Assembly (NCBI RefSeq): GCF_018812025.1
Contig: NC_063057.1
Span: forward strand, 19,955,638-20,019,637
Source of the DNA: Megalobrama amblycephala
Taxonomy: Eukaryota; Chordata; Actinopteri; Cypriniformes; Xenocyprididae
Direction: 5' to 3'
Length of the DNA: 64,000 nucleotides
The position numbers and the translations under genes were made by a program. Within the stretch, counting starts at the first letter, position 1, and each line of letters begins with the position of its first letter. Below the pieces are notes generated by a model. That model was not told the DNA's origin. It saw only the letters and a list, made by a program, of their open reading frames with translations, and did not search any database. This document shows positions 24,125-35,191 of the stretch, in pieces.

Positions 24125-25254
24125 GTAATTTTTTATTTATTTATTACTTTTCCATTCATATTTTCAGCCTATTTTCTCTTCTAAAATAATTTATAAAATA
24201 GCATTTTCCAAAGTAAGGCATTTGCACCACCTTCTAAACTTTAAATTACAATGGCCTCTCAAATCAAGCCTGGTTCCATTCTAAAGCTAAAGCATGGTGC
24301 ATTATGGATCCTGTGTGGAAAGATCAATAGATAAACATTTGTTATTAAATCAGAAATGCCACCCATATGGCACATCAGCTTTCAGGCCATCACACATATA
24401 AATATATAGTTTTTTGTTCTTAGAGCACCAAAAAGCATTAGCTAGGTTTAGATACAAATCTCTACTTGTTCTCAGTTCATAAAACACTCACGCACTACCT
24501 GAGGGGCGTGTTGAAGTGTGTGTGGCGAGGGCTCATCAGTAAGAGGGTGTAAATCACCTATCATCTATATGCAGATGAAATCAATTCAACTGCTGTGCCT
24601 CATGCCTGCTGAGCATCATCTAATTGATGTTCCTCTGTAATGCTTGCAACGACATACTGATTCACTACGTGCGCTCATATGCACACTCACACGTACGTAC
24701 GTGTACCAAAAACATAAACACACTGCAACGCAGAGCAGACCAAATCAGGGAAATAATTAGAAGTAATCAGAAAGCATGACGATTTATGAAAAATGCTCTC
24801 AGAAACACTCACACAAACACATGCTGGTAGATTAATAGGATACAGAGATGGCTTGCTGAACAGATGAGCGGTGTTGTACAACACTAAATGTCATGATGAT
24901 GCTTGTATCGGTACAATAATAGAAATGTTGCCAGGTTCTTATGCACCATTTGCATGAATTAATACAAGTAATGTTCTGAAACAGCTCAGCTGCACGCAGA
25001 ACAGGTGTGTTCCTCAATGCTTCCAAAAAACCTGCTGAAGCAGAGCTATATATGGTCCTTCAAGAAGAAGAAGAAGAATTCTGGTTTATCTTCCATTTTT
25101 TGGTCAAACACAAAGTCCAAAGAGCAATTGCTGCCTTCAAGTTGTTACAAAATGATCATATTTTTAGATTCATGCACATGTATTTTCCTATAATGTCATA
25201 ATTAGTAGTGGGACTAATTTTGCTTGTGGCGACAACTTGCTTGAGTTAGAATTT
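24125..25254. other. Intronic sequence
   Basis: Includes an 'acgtacgtacgtg' patch at about 24692 and an AAG run at 25060-25078. No element ends or exons were recognised. Confidence 0.4.
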
Positions 25255-25700
25255 ATCCTCTAGCGCATCTACTTGCGACAACTTGCTTCAAGTCAGACGA
25301 AGTCCACGTAGCCGACGCCAAGTAGTCCACACCAAGCCGACGCCGACGAACTAGTGGCGACGAAAGCAGACAGCGGGGTTGGCTCACGTCGGCAGCGTCT
25401 GTGTCCAAAGTTGGCCTGACACACCAAATCGACGCTAGACAGCCGACGGTCAAGTAGCATGTCAGTTCTGCGCCTGCATGAGATGAAATGCCTTTCCGAA
25501 CCAGCAGGTGGCAGTATCTGAATAGCCAATCAGAATGATCAGATGAGCTCCAACGCTGATTCAACATTTCGAATCGGCCGAAAAAAAGGTGACGAGAACC
25601 AACTTTAGCCGACGGTGCGGAACACACTGAGAAAACTTAGTCGGCCGACGAACAAAAACTGCCAGACGGCCGACCGTCAGCTTGGTGTGTTCCTGCCTTA
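25255..25700. mobile_element. GC-rich MITE-like fragment
   Basis: A CG-rich block full of 'gccgacg' motifs stands out from AT-rich surroundings. Its right end, 'cagcttggtgtgttcctgcc' followed by ttaa, looks like a transposon terminus. A related inverted piece, 'cacaccaagccgacg', occurs inside at 25328. The left boundary is unclear. The two frames of 78 and 124 residues on the minus strand have no known domain. Confidence 0.4.
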
Positions 25701-25722
25701 ACACCTGGGATGAAGATCTTTA

Positions 25723-25972
25723 CCCCCGGTTTTAGGCTAGGCTTAAGATACTAGGCTTAAGCTAGTCCTAGACTAAAATGCATGTTTAAGCTGTTTTAAC
25801 TGAAAGTAACTTGTATTGACATATCTTAATATATGTCAGTGCCATTGTTTTATCTCAAGATGCACACCAGTAATGTCTTTTTCTAGTGTACGTTTATAAA
25901 AGCTACTTAAATATCCTAATTGAACTAAGGCCTAATCCTGGCTTAGGCTAAGCCCTGTCTGTGAAACCGGGC
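25723..25972. mobile_element. Short cyprinid MITE (cccggttt ends)
   Basis: Left end 'cccccggttttaggct' and right end 'agccctgtctgtgaaaccgg' form an imperfect inverted repeat. The interior contains 'gactaaaatgcatgtttaag' and 'gtcagtgccattgtttta', which I recognise as a common non-coding repeat of cyprinids. TSD not resolved. Confidence 0.55.
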
Positions 25973-26308
25973 TGTAGTGTTCCACTAACCTGCTGTGCAG
26001 CAGTAATCAGATAAGACTCCTGACAACACCTTCAATATGCTTTAATGAATCATAGCCAGGAGGATCTCAGACTAATTTCAGAAAAAAATCTGCCGATCAT
26101 GAGGGTACAACAGTTTTTATAAAGAAGGAACAAACATGGTAAAGGTGACACGATTCATTACATCATTTTCCTCCAACTTGATTGGTTCTACATTATGTAT
26201 AATTTTTTGTTACTAGGTAGAAGCAAATGTGGATACCTTGTTCATGAGGTTGGACATGCATAACAAAACTGGACACCTGTCTAGTTTTATTTCTCCTTTT
26301 GTTATTTT

Positions 26309-27526
26309 TAGGGCTGTCAAAATAACGCGTTAATTTCGATGAATTAATCTGAGAAAAAAACGTGTTAAAAAAATAACACAGATTAATCCATTCCGTATTG
26401 ACCTTTGAACCTGGAGCCGTTCTAGCCACCATTCGACTGTAAAAATGAAGGAGGGAGACGACTGCTGCGCTGACGGACAGAACGAGCAGAGCTCCTCCCT
26501 CGTGCGCGCGAGCTCTCTCTGTCTTCAAAGTAAGAACCGTCTTTGCACTCTCTCAACCTCACACATAATAATCTAAATCAATTGAAACAATGCTAAAAGT
26601 TCATAGCCTAAGACCGAATCCATGTTTCACGAGGCGCATTCGGAGAATGTTTTTCCTGAATAGGCGCCCTGCACGTGCAGCTGACATAAACCACACTTTC
26701 AGTAAACAAAAAGAAAATCCTACCCAGTGGTGAAGTGTTTTCTGTGTTGACAAATCTTTTGCGATGTCCTAATAACAGTCCCAATTCGCATGCAACGCGT
26801 CAACGTCCGCTAATGTCCAATTCGTGACCTAATGACTCATTTGAACAGATTCATTTTAATGAATCATGACAACAACTGATCTGTCCACATGGTCTATAAT
26901 GAATCATTTACTCGAACAACTCTGAAATGAGAACATAAGTGTGCTTACCCCATTTAGCAAGAGTGGTTAGTAAAATTAGCCTTAATAATCCACAATATTT
27001 TCAGGTTATTTAAATGACAATGTGTAGTAAATTAGGCATACCTATAAAATCAGTTAGTTTAGACTGGAGTGAGGTGAAACCAGAACAAAGCAAGTTGTTG
27101 TTAGCTAGGTGCATTCAATTGTATATGGTAGAAAATTATATTATTAGTTAATATAACTTCTACATGCTACTTTTTAATACTTTTCAGGTTTAGCAAAAAA
27201 CATCTTCTCTTACAAAGCTATAAAATCACTTTTTTTTTTTTTTGCAAAGAGGGCAAGAAAGAATTACAGTGAGAGTGACAGGTACTTTATTGTCAGTATC
27301 AGGCTCGCAGATCACGTGGGTAGGGCACTTTTACTGTTTGTGTGGATGACCATGTCCGTCACCACCGAAGACCATTTTTGACCCAGGAAAAACCCTGCAT
27401 TGATTCATTTGAATTGAAATATTTAATACTTTCACAGCAAAAATTATGTATGCAATTAATTTAGATTAATTAATCACAGTGTATGTAATTAATTAGATTA
27501 CAATTTTTAATCGATTGACAGCCCTA
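26309..27526. mobile_element. hAT transposon with perfect 8-bp TSD (tagggctgtc ends)
   Basis: Starts 'tagggctgtcaaaataacgc' and ends 'aatcgattgacagccctA', flanked by identical 'gttatttt' (26301-26308, 27527-27534). Subterminal 'gattaatt' motifs are repeated at both ends. The 1.2-kb interior encodes no transposase, so it is non-autonomous. Confidence 0.87.
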
Positions 27527-27852
27527 GTTATTTTCAGACACAGTAATTCTGGCCTAGTGTTAGAGACATACAGTATCAAAGCATATATAAAGGTTATCAT
27601 ATAAAGTTATCCCTGTAAGGAAACAAAAAGTTAGTTATGATTAATTAAAAATAAAGATAAAATCAAAATTTCTTCCACACTGCGAAAGAGACACTGTTCC
27701 CCAGGTGGCTTTCTGTGCATGCGCTCCGAGACGGAGTGGACCACGGACAAGCAAAGCATACTTTGGGCTTTGGGTGTGTGTCTAAACAGACAAATACACA
27801 CAAAAATATTTTAAAATATCCATCTTGACAGTCATTTATGCTCTATGTGAAT

Positions 27853-28577
27853 GCCTATTCACACCAAGCATGATAACTATAAAGATAACAATATAGTTCT
27901 ATAAATTGTTCTAAAAGAATAACACTGTCCACACCACAGCTATAATGATAACAATATAGAGGAACGATATCATTAGGATCACTTTCAGAACAATTTTTTT
28001 CCAGCTGTTGATCGATAAAACACTGACAACCAATCAGAATCCATTCTAATTAAGGCTTGCGCATTTAAAATGGCAGACGACATTGTGGAGAAGTTATTCA
28101 CTGAGGTCCAGAAAAAGCCACCACTGTTTGACAAGTCAAACCCCCTTTTCAAGGATACTTTAAAGAAAATGGATATATGGAAAACAACCGGTCATACCCT
28201 CGGAATAACTGTTGAGAAGTATTAACGATGAGATCATTATGCCAGGCTAGCAAACAGTGTAACATAAAATTACCTCAGGTATCCAGCACTAATTTCAACA
28301 ACATTGTCTTGCTTACTTTGTTGCAGTAAAATAGACTAGGCGTTGTTTTTATTCCACTATATTGACTTTGTCAGCTATATTCAGTTAGATTAGATCGATT
28401 ACACTAGCTATTCTCTCAAAACATAGCATGCTGAGGACATCTGCTGGTTAAAGCCGTGTAAATGCAACAAGAACAGCAAAAACATGACGTACACACTTTG
28501 AACAGACCGTTATCGTTTGTGGGTGTGGACGCAAATATAGTTATCTTTATAGTTATCATTCTTGGTGTGAACGGGGC
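27853..28577. mobile_element. PIF/Harbinger-like element with a MADF-like mini-ORF
   Basis: Inverted termini 'tcacaccaagcatgataact' and 'agttatcattcttggtgtga' extend inward through 'ataaagataac'. The right end is followed by tta, the typical 3-bp target of PIF/Harbinger; the left flank does not match, so the duplication is unproven. The interior carries a short frame resembling the second protein of Harbinger elements (next entry). No DDE transposase is present. Confidence 0.6.
28070..28225 (+). CDS. MADF-like DNA-binding fragment of a Harbinger-type second ORF
   Basis: A 51-residue frame begins MADDIVEKLFTEVQKKPPLF and continues DKSNPLFKDTLKKMDIW to a stop. The spacing of L-x2-V-x3-P-x-L-x-D and K-D-x5-K-x3-W matches the start of the MADF/Myb-like domain. 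In PIF/Harbinger transposons the companion protein carries such a domain and helps the transposase reach DNA and the nucleus. Only about the first half of a MADF domain is present, so it is a relic or an internally deleted copy. Transcription is unknown. Confidence in the domain is moderate. Confidence 0.45.
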   Translation: MADDIVEKLFTEVQKKPPLFDKSNPLFKDTLKKMDIWKTTGHTLGITVEKY

Positions 28578-28621
28578 TTAAACAGTTGGAAGGAAATCAA
28601 ATGTGTATGAGTATATTGGAT

Positions 28622-28757
28622 CCATGCATTAGGTCTTAAAGTGACAGTAGCCCAATATACCTGCTGCTGTCTGTGTCATTAATGTTAATCAAACAACAAA
28701 AGAAAAAGAAAATGACATAATGATTTTTTATTTACTTTTTGCCATAATCGAGCAGCC
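28622..28757. mobile_element. hAT 3' end fragment
   Basis: Ends 'ccataatcgagcagccct', a hAT-type terminus. Upstream 'taatgttaatcaaacaacaa' also occurs inverted at 31938-31957 in the element around 29980, so the two are related. The left end is missing. Confidence 0.45.
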
Positions 28758-29049
28758 CTACCTAGGTGAACTGCAAAAAAAAAAAAAAATCGACTTTTTC
28801 CAAACAGGTTTCCCAAACACTCCCCCTAGTCCCCCATTGGTTGAACAAACAGACTTTCCCTTCTTAAACTTACGCCATTGGTTGAGTGTTGCAGTGTCAG
28901 GCTGCTCAGGATGCTCAAACAAGCAGATCAGATGTTTTAAAAGCACCACTGAGCCACAGTATTCACTAAACCAACAAACAATTGTCTCAGCATATTAAGC
29001 CAGAGTAGAAGAAATCATTTTAACATCAGAAAAATGACACACTTCACCT
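28758..29049. mobile_element. Fragment of a TTAA-type MITE (right end)
   Basis: The right end 'gacacacttcacct' is followed by ttaa and resembles the ends of the aggtg families. The interior contains 'cccccattggttga' and a poly-A run at 28774-28788. No matching left end was found. Confidence 0.4.
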
Positions 29050-29053
29050 TTAA

Positions 29054-29900
29054 CTATCCTTTCGGTGCTCGTAGCAGTGACTCAGATCTGTTTAAATTTC
29101 TGTAATTCACACAGTGCTGATAGAGTCATGACCCATGTGGGATTGAAGGGGCAGTTAATTTCACCTCATTAGCAGGAAACAGTCACAATAGATTAGCCTC
29201 TCTTCAGATGATGCCTTTGTTTGATTACCACACACAACGGCAGCAGACATCCTCAAGGGAGATGGCTGGAATCAATGATGGACAGTCCCTGCCTTATCAA
29301 ATTCATGCTTGGTTGGCAACATTCATCTTGTATAAAGTAACTCTGACCATGTCAATCCCTTGCATTCCTTTTAACATCTTTGACTAATAGTCTGAGTAAA
29401 ATGTTTCAAGCCCTACAAATATCACCCTGCTAAATCAGTGTTGTTCCTAACCTTTAAGTCAAACTCTGGGAGATTTACTTTTCTATTTATCACATTAAGT
29501 GTTAGAGCAAGCTTTGCGCCCTCCTTTCATTTGCACTATTGTGAGAAAGGACACAGTTGAAAAGAGGCCACAGTCTCAGATGGTTTCCTGCCAAAGCCAA
29601 CATAGAGGTTAAACATAACTATGCTATTTCCCATGCACACTTAACTTTTTATCATCCTGGATTCAACATTCAGTACTTTTAGACCACTAATAGTCACTAA
29701 CCTGCTTATTGACCATTTGATGCACAATGCACAAAAAACCTGGCAAGCACCTGCAAAAATCCCAAGTTTTTCCCCTGTGTCAGCTTAACATTGTATTGTA
29801 ATTGATTCCAGATAAACCCGCCACTAAACAGCACATAAAATAAAAAGGTTGGTCACTTTACAGATGTCAGTCAGATTGACAGTCTTTCTGTGTAACACAG
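29054..29900. other. Intronic sequence
   Basis: Near-average composition with no recognisable element ends. No splice-flanked frame with a domain was seen. Confidence 0.4.
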
Positions 29901-30136
29901 TGTCTACACCGGATGCGAGTGGCGCAATGCGATGTGACAAAAGCAAAAAGAACCCATTATAATCAGTGACACTGTCTACTAGGGGTGTAAATGTTCAAAT
30001 TACTCACGGTTCGGTTTGTATCACAGTTTCAGAGTCATGTCAGTACGGTTCGGTATGTGCTATGTTCAGGGAAAAAAGGACTGATGTCAAATAAAAATAT
30101 AAAAACAAATAATCTAACTACATGCAACAGCACATA

Positions 30137-31727
30137 CAAACCCGATTCTAAAAAAGTTGGGACACTGTACAAATTGTGAATAAAAAAGGAATGCAATAAT
30201 TTACAAATCTCATAAACTTATATTTTATTCACAATAGAATATAGATAACATATCAAATGTTGAAAGTGAGACATTTTGAAATGTCATGCCAAATTGGCTC
30301 ATTTTGGATTTCATGAGAGCTACACATTCCAAAAAACTTGGGACAGGTAGCAATAAGAGGCCGGAAAAGTTAAATGTACATATAAGGAACAGCTGGAGGA
30401 CCAATTTGCAACTTATTAGGTCAACTGGCAACATGATTGGGTATAAAAAGAGCCTCTCAGAGTGGCAGTGTCTCTCAGAAGTCAAGATGGGCAGAGGATC
30501 ACCAATTCCCCCAATGCTGCGGCGAAAAATAGTGGAGCAATATCAGAAAGGAGTTTCTCAGAGAAAAATTGCAGACTTCAAGAGTTTGAAGTTATCATCA
30601 TCTACAGTGCATAATATCATCCAAAGATTCAGAGAATCTGGAACAATCTCTGTGCGTAAGGGTCAAGGCCGGAAAACCATACTGGATGCCCGTGATCTTC
30701 GGGCCCTTAGACGGCACTGCATCACATACAGGAATGCTACTGTAATGGAAATCACAATATGGGCTCAGGAATACTTCCAGAAAACAGAACACAGTCCACC
30801 GTGCCATTCGCCGTTGCCGGCTAAAACTCTATAGGTCAAAAAAGAAGCCATATCTAAACATGATCCAGAAGCACAGGCGTTTTCTCTGGGCCAAGGCTCA
30901 TTTCAAATGGACTGTGGCAAAGTGGAAAACTGTTCTGTGGTCAGACGAATCAAAATTTGAAGTTATTTTTGGAAAACTGGGACGCCATGTCATCCGGACT
31001 AAAGAGGACAAGGACAAACCAAGTTGTTATCAGCGCTCAGTTCAGAAGCCTGCATCTCTGATGGTATGGTGTTGCATGAGTGCGTGTGGCATGGGCAGCT
31101 TACACATCTGGAAAGGCACCGTCAATGCTGAAAGGTATATCCAAGTTCTAGAACAACATATGCTCCCATCCAGACGTCGTCTCTTTCAGGGAAGACCTTG
31201 CATTTTTCAACATGACAATGCCAGACCACATACTGCATCAATTACAACATCATGGCTGCGTAGAAGAAGGATCCGGGTACTGAAATGGCCAGCCTGCAGT
31301 CCAGATCTTTTACCCATAGAAAACATTTGGTGCATTATAAAGAGGAAGATGCAACAAAGAAGACCTAAGACAGTTGAGCAACTAGAAGCCTGTATTAGAC
31401 AAGAATGGGACAACATTCCTACTCCTAAACTTGAGCAACTTGTCTCCTCAGTCCCCAGACGTTTGCAGACTGTCATAAAAAGAAGAGGGGATGCCACACA
31501 GTGGTAAACATGGCCTTGCCCCAACTTTTTTGATATGCGTTGATGCCATGAAATTTAATATCAACTTATTTTTCCCTTAAAATGATACATTTTCTCAGTT
31601 TAAACATTTTATATGTCATTTATTTTGTATTCTGAATAAAATATTGAAATTTGAAACTTACACATCATTGCATTCTGTTTTTATTCACAATTTGTACAGT
31701 GTCCCAACTTTTTTGGAATCGGGTTTG
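30137..31727 (+). mobile_element. Tc1-like transposon, nearly intact (1,591 bp)
   Basis: Perfect-looking inverted ends 'caaacccgattctaaaaaag' and 'cttttttggaatcgggtttg', each flanked by ta, with a second block 'gttgggacactgtacaaatt' repeated inverted next to them. Length and structure are those of a Tc1/mariner element, and the transposase is disrupted by one frameshift only. It is the youngest-looking coding transposon of the window. Confidence 0.9.
30487..31507 (+). pseudogene. Tc1-like DD34E transposase with one frameshift
   Basis: The first frame starts MGRGSPIPPMLRRKIVEQYQ at 30487 and carries the paired-type helix-turn-helix part (KGVSQRKIADF, SSSTVHNIIQRFRESG) and the basic GRKT hinge. 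At about 30776-30790 the frame shifts by one base. The second frame carries VLWSDESKFE, then CIFQHDNARPHTA and SPDLLPIENIW, i.e. the catalytic D, D and E with 34 residues between the second D and the E. It ends at a natural stop after RRGDATQW. Normally it cuts and pastes its own element into TA sites. One indel seems to be the sole lesion, though subtle substitutions cannot be judged. Confidence 0.87.
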
Positions 31728-32595
31728 TAATTATAATAGAGTAAAGATACAAATAAAATAAACAGAGCTTTTCAGGTTTTTCAGGTTGGTCTAGCATTAT
31801 TTCAGGTACAGAAATTAAAGTAAGTAATCAAATGTAAAATAACATTGCATATTTGACTCTATAAATTAAAGATTAATCCTTATTAAAGTTACAGAAGCTA
31901 TTCAGTCAAGAGCAGTGAGTGATTTCCTTGTCTTTTGTTGTTTGATTAACATTAAAAACACAGACAGGAGGAATATTAGGCTGCTGTCACTTTAAGACAT
32001 AATGAATCCAGTACACTGAACTGATACTGGATGTAAACAACTATGTCTGGTAGAATACTAACCAAGATGAGCATGTTGACATAATTTTTCAGTGAATTTG
32101 TCTGTTCAAGTGCAAGACTTGAAACAAAATTCAATATTTGAAGTGAATGAGAACGAGTTCTCATGTAGTTTTCTGGCTCTTTCAACGTGTGCTGTTCAGG
32201 TCTCGGATGTGCCTGTGCGTTATCAACATCCAGGTGATAACGGAGTTAAGTGACTGGTCATATTAGAGCATACGGCACTGGCATTGAACAAAGTTGACAA
32301 AAAGTGACTGTTTTTTCAAAGTGTTTTTTTTTTTGATCATCACTGTAACGTATTGGGTAGCAAGAATGCATATCCATCGACAGAAATATACATTATCCAA
32401 ACTCTGTCTGTTTTACTCATTGTTTCTTTTAACAAATTATATTATAGATGCGGCGTCAGATTTAAGTTGAACCGCGGTGCAAGTACGTGCCGAACTGTGG
32501 GCGGAAAATGGTACAGTTTGATTATATGATCACGCTACCTCTGACATGAAGAACAAATGAATTTGCAACTGTCGCACCCGGTGTAGAAATGGTAT

Positions 32596-35012
32596 AAGTA
32601 GGCAGTTCTTCACCAGAATCAGGTGCGATGAGGACCAGACTTTATGCCGAAGTCCGGATACAAAAGTTGCAGTGTAATGGCTTTTAACAAAGATCTCCCT
32701 GCAATAAGGAAGGAAGGAAGGAAGGAAAAAATAAATTAATAAATAAATGCATTCATAAATTTTGCTGTCCAGGATATTGTTTTTCTTCACCTTTGCACAT
32801 TTTAAATAAATAAACATGTTTATGTCTAAAATAAGTGTTTCACAGCTTGTAGTGCCATTGATTATGCAAAGTTTGGATTGTGGAAGAATGATACCACTCT
32901 GTGAAAAGCTCAATAAATTACTGATCTCTAAATGAAAATAAGAATATCTCTAATGATAATACGTGTTATTTTTGTTAATCAAAAACGAAAGAAAACATGG
33001 TAATGTTTTACTTCCCTTTACTGCATCCTTGTTTCCTTGAATATCTTTGTTCTCTTGGAGTGCATTGTAGACTCCTGAAGCGACTGACTGCTGTTTGTAG
33101 TTGGGCTATTCTCTGACACAGCATGAGTCAGTTTACACATCTCTTTTTTTCCTGCTCATGTTTAATGATTTTTCTGCCCATTCTTGCTTGAACTTGACTC
33201 CTTGATCTATTTTAAAACAGTTTTGCAAATTTCTTTGAAGATGGCGTGTTTTGTTTTATTTTGTTTTCTTTTGGTGAAAGTACTTGTAGGCAAAATTCTT
33301 GTAGAATTCAAATGCTCAGTTTGTTTGGGCATCCGACGTGTCAAGTTTGTCTCAATCAATGGTGTGAGTTTGACTGTTTGGCAAACGTCACTATTTTTGC
33401 AATTAAATTTGTTGACACTAGCGGCACAGAAATGACACGTTTAATTTCCACGTTAAATTTATGTTTTCATTCTACAATAGATAGGACAGCAAAAATTAAA
33501 AGCATGAGGTGATACGAGTAGTTGAAAATAAATTTGTTTGTGTTGATTTTTGTAAGAAAACAAAGAGATTAAGAGATTCTGTCTGGATAACGCTACATAT
33601 GATTTCTTTGTGAATAGTTCAATAACTGAGATGAAAGATTCATGAAGTGGCATCCCCATATGTTTTTCATCTCGCTCTCTGTTTCTTTCATTCTTTCTCT
33701 CCCTCTGTTTATCTTGACATCCCTCTGTTGGGCTTACTTTCTCTGCATCCCATCTCTTGATTTTCTCTTCATCTTTCCCTCCCTTTCTCTCATTAAAACT
33801 CTGGCCATGTTCTCTCATTCACTCACAGCCTCTTTCCCTCTTTTTTTCCATTTCCTCTCATCAACAGAGTCTTTTTATATAGATGGAGTGGCTCTCCTCT
33901 CTGCTCAACTGTGACTCAGTAACACCTCCTACTGGAGGCACACACTCAATGCTGGGGTGAGAAGACGTGAGGGGACAGAAAAAGAAAAATCACGAATGAC
34001 ATCTTAATTCATTCTCATATATAGCAACGAGACAACATGGAGATAAAATGGAGATTTTTGCTTAGAAAAATCAGAGACTTCTTTCATCTCACAGGTCTCC
34101 TCAAAAGATGTATCAAACTATTCTCCGAACTGCAATCAATAGGGATTTCAGTACATTTTTCATCAAAATCCACTTTTTATAGCTTTGTGGTCTTACTGTA
34201 TTGTTAGCAATGTCTCATTTGTGTATACTTTAAAGTCTCCAAAAAGAAAATTTAGGAGAAATGTTTGCGATATCAAAAATAAACATAGCTAGAAGCTTCA
34301 CTATGTCTTGTGATCTATGAAAGAGCATCTTCTGAGCAAATAAATTTGCTTTAACCTTAAGGGAGGCCTAAAAAAAATCCATATTTCAGATCTATGCAGC
34401 ACCACAGCTTTAAACGGATCTCCAGAAAGAGCAAGAGAAATGGAAAAGAGTCAGAAGAAAGTGAAAGTAACACTTCTCCCTAACCAGGAAACTGTCCTTT
34501 TGTCATTCCACTCATCCTAGTGTTTAGAAACCACACACACACACACACACACACACTGCATCCTTCAGTCAGCCTACTTACAGATTTCATGAATTGCATG
34601 TTATGATAGATTAAATAAAAACAGGTGCTGCCCGTGAACTCATTATGGGGCATAATAATCATCATTCACTGTATAACCTAGAACAGATGTCCTCTATGTG
34701 GAAGCTTTATAGGGGAATCATCTATTGAGCTATACAAATAAAAAAGTGGTGGAGCAAAACAAATGGCATCATAAATACTGATCTGCATGTACAAGACCAT
34801 AACAGGTCCTTGCCTGCTAATTTAATAATCTTCAGCCAGCTGGCCCTGAGAAATATTTATGTAGGATTATATGATCAGAAAGAAACTCCTATATCAGACC
34901 TCATGGGTCATTTCAGTAAACAGTGCCATTTCTGTGTCACCGTGACTGATATAATTAAATTTGGATTTAAGTCTGTTTAGTGTGTAAAGCAAAATACATT
35001 TTAAAATAAAAC
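32596..35012. other. Intronic sequence with simple repeats
   Basis: A (GGAA)n tract lies at 32707-32728, a pyrimidine-rich stretch at about 33650-33880 (tctctctccctctg) and a (CA)n tract at 34533-34556. Several 60- to 127-residue frames have no domain and lack splice context. Confidence 0.45.
34533..34556. repeat. (CA)n microsatellite
   Basis: Twelve CA units. Confidence 0.85.
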
Positions 35013-35116
35013 GATGGATGGATGGATGGATGGATGGATGGATGGATGGATGGATGGATGGATGGATGGATGGATGGATGGATGGATGGATGGATGGATG
35101 GATGGATGGATGGATG

Positions 35117-35190
<74 letters not shown>
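35013..35190. repeat. Compound (GGAT)n-(GATT)n microsatellite
   Basis: About 26 uninterrupted ggat/gatg units pass directly into about 18 gatt units with a single phase-preserving change. The minus strand reads as repeated SIHP then SINQ residues, which is not a protein gene. Confidence 0.95.

Positions 35191-35191
<1 letters not shown>

Larger units (their letters stand above)
29980..32530. mobile_element. hAT-like element (taggggtgtaa end) carrying a Tc1 element
   Basis: The left terminus 'taggggtgtaaatgttcaaa' with 'cacggttcggtttgtatcac' inside is typical of a fish hAT family. 'gttgaaccgcggtgcaag' (32468) near the right resembles its other subterminal region, but a clean right terminus is not visible. 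The Tc1 at 30137-31727 is inserted at a ta. Confidence 0.5.
29901..32587. mobile_element. Outer MITE split by a hAT (tctacaccgg ends)
   Basis: The left end 'gtctacaccggatgcgag' mirrors the right end 'gtcgcacccggtgtaga'. The 80 bp next to the left end contain 'gcgcaatgcgatgtg'. Almost everything between is later insertion. No TSD was resolved; the call rests on the inverted ends only. Confidence 0.42.

Noticed and set aside
33642..33914. 90-residue leucine/serine-rich frame resembling a membrane protein
   Set aside because: Comes from a pyrimidine-rich tract (ctct/ttct), which yields L, S and F codons by composition.
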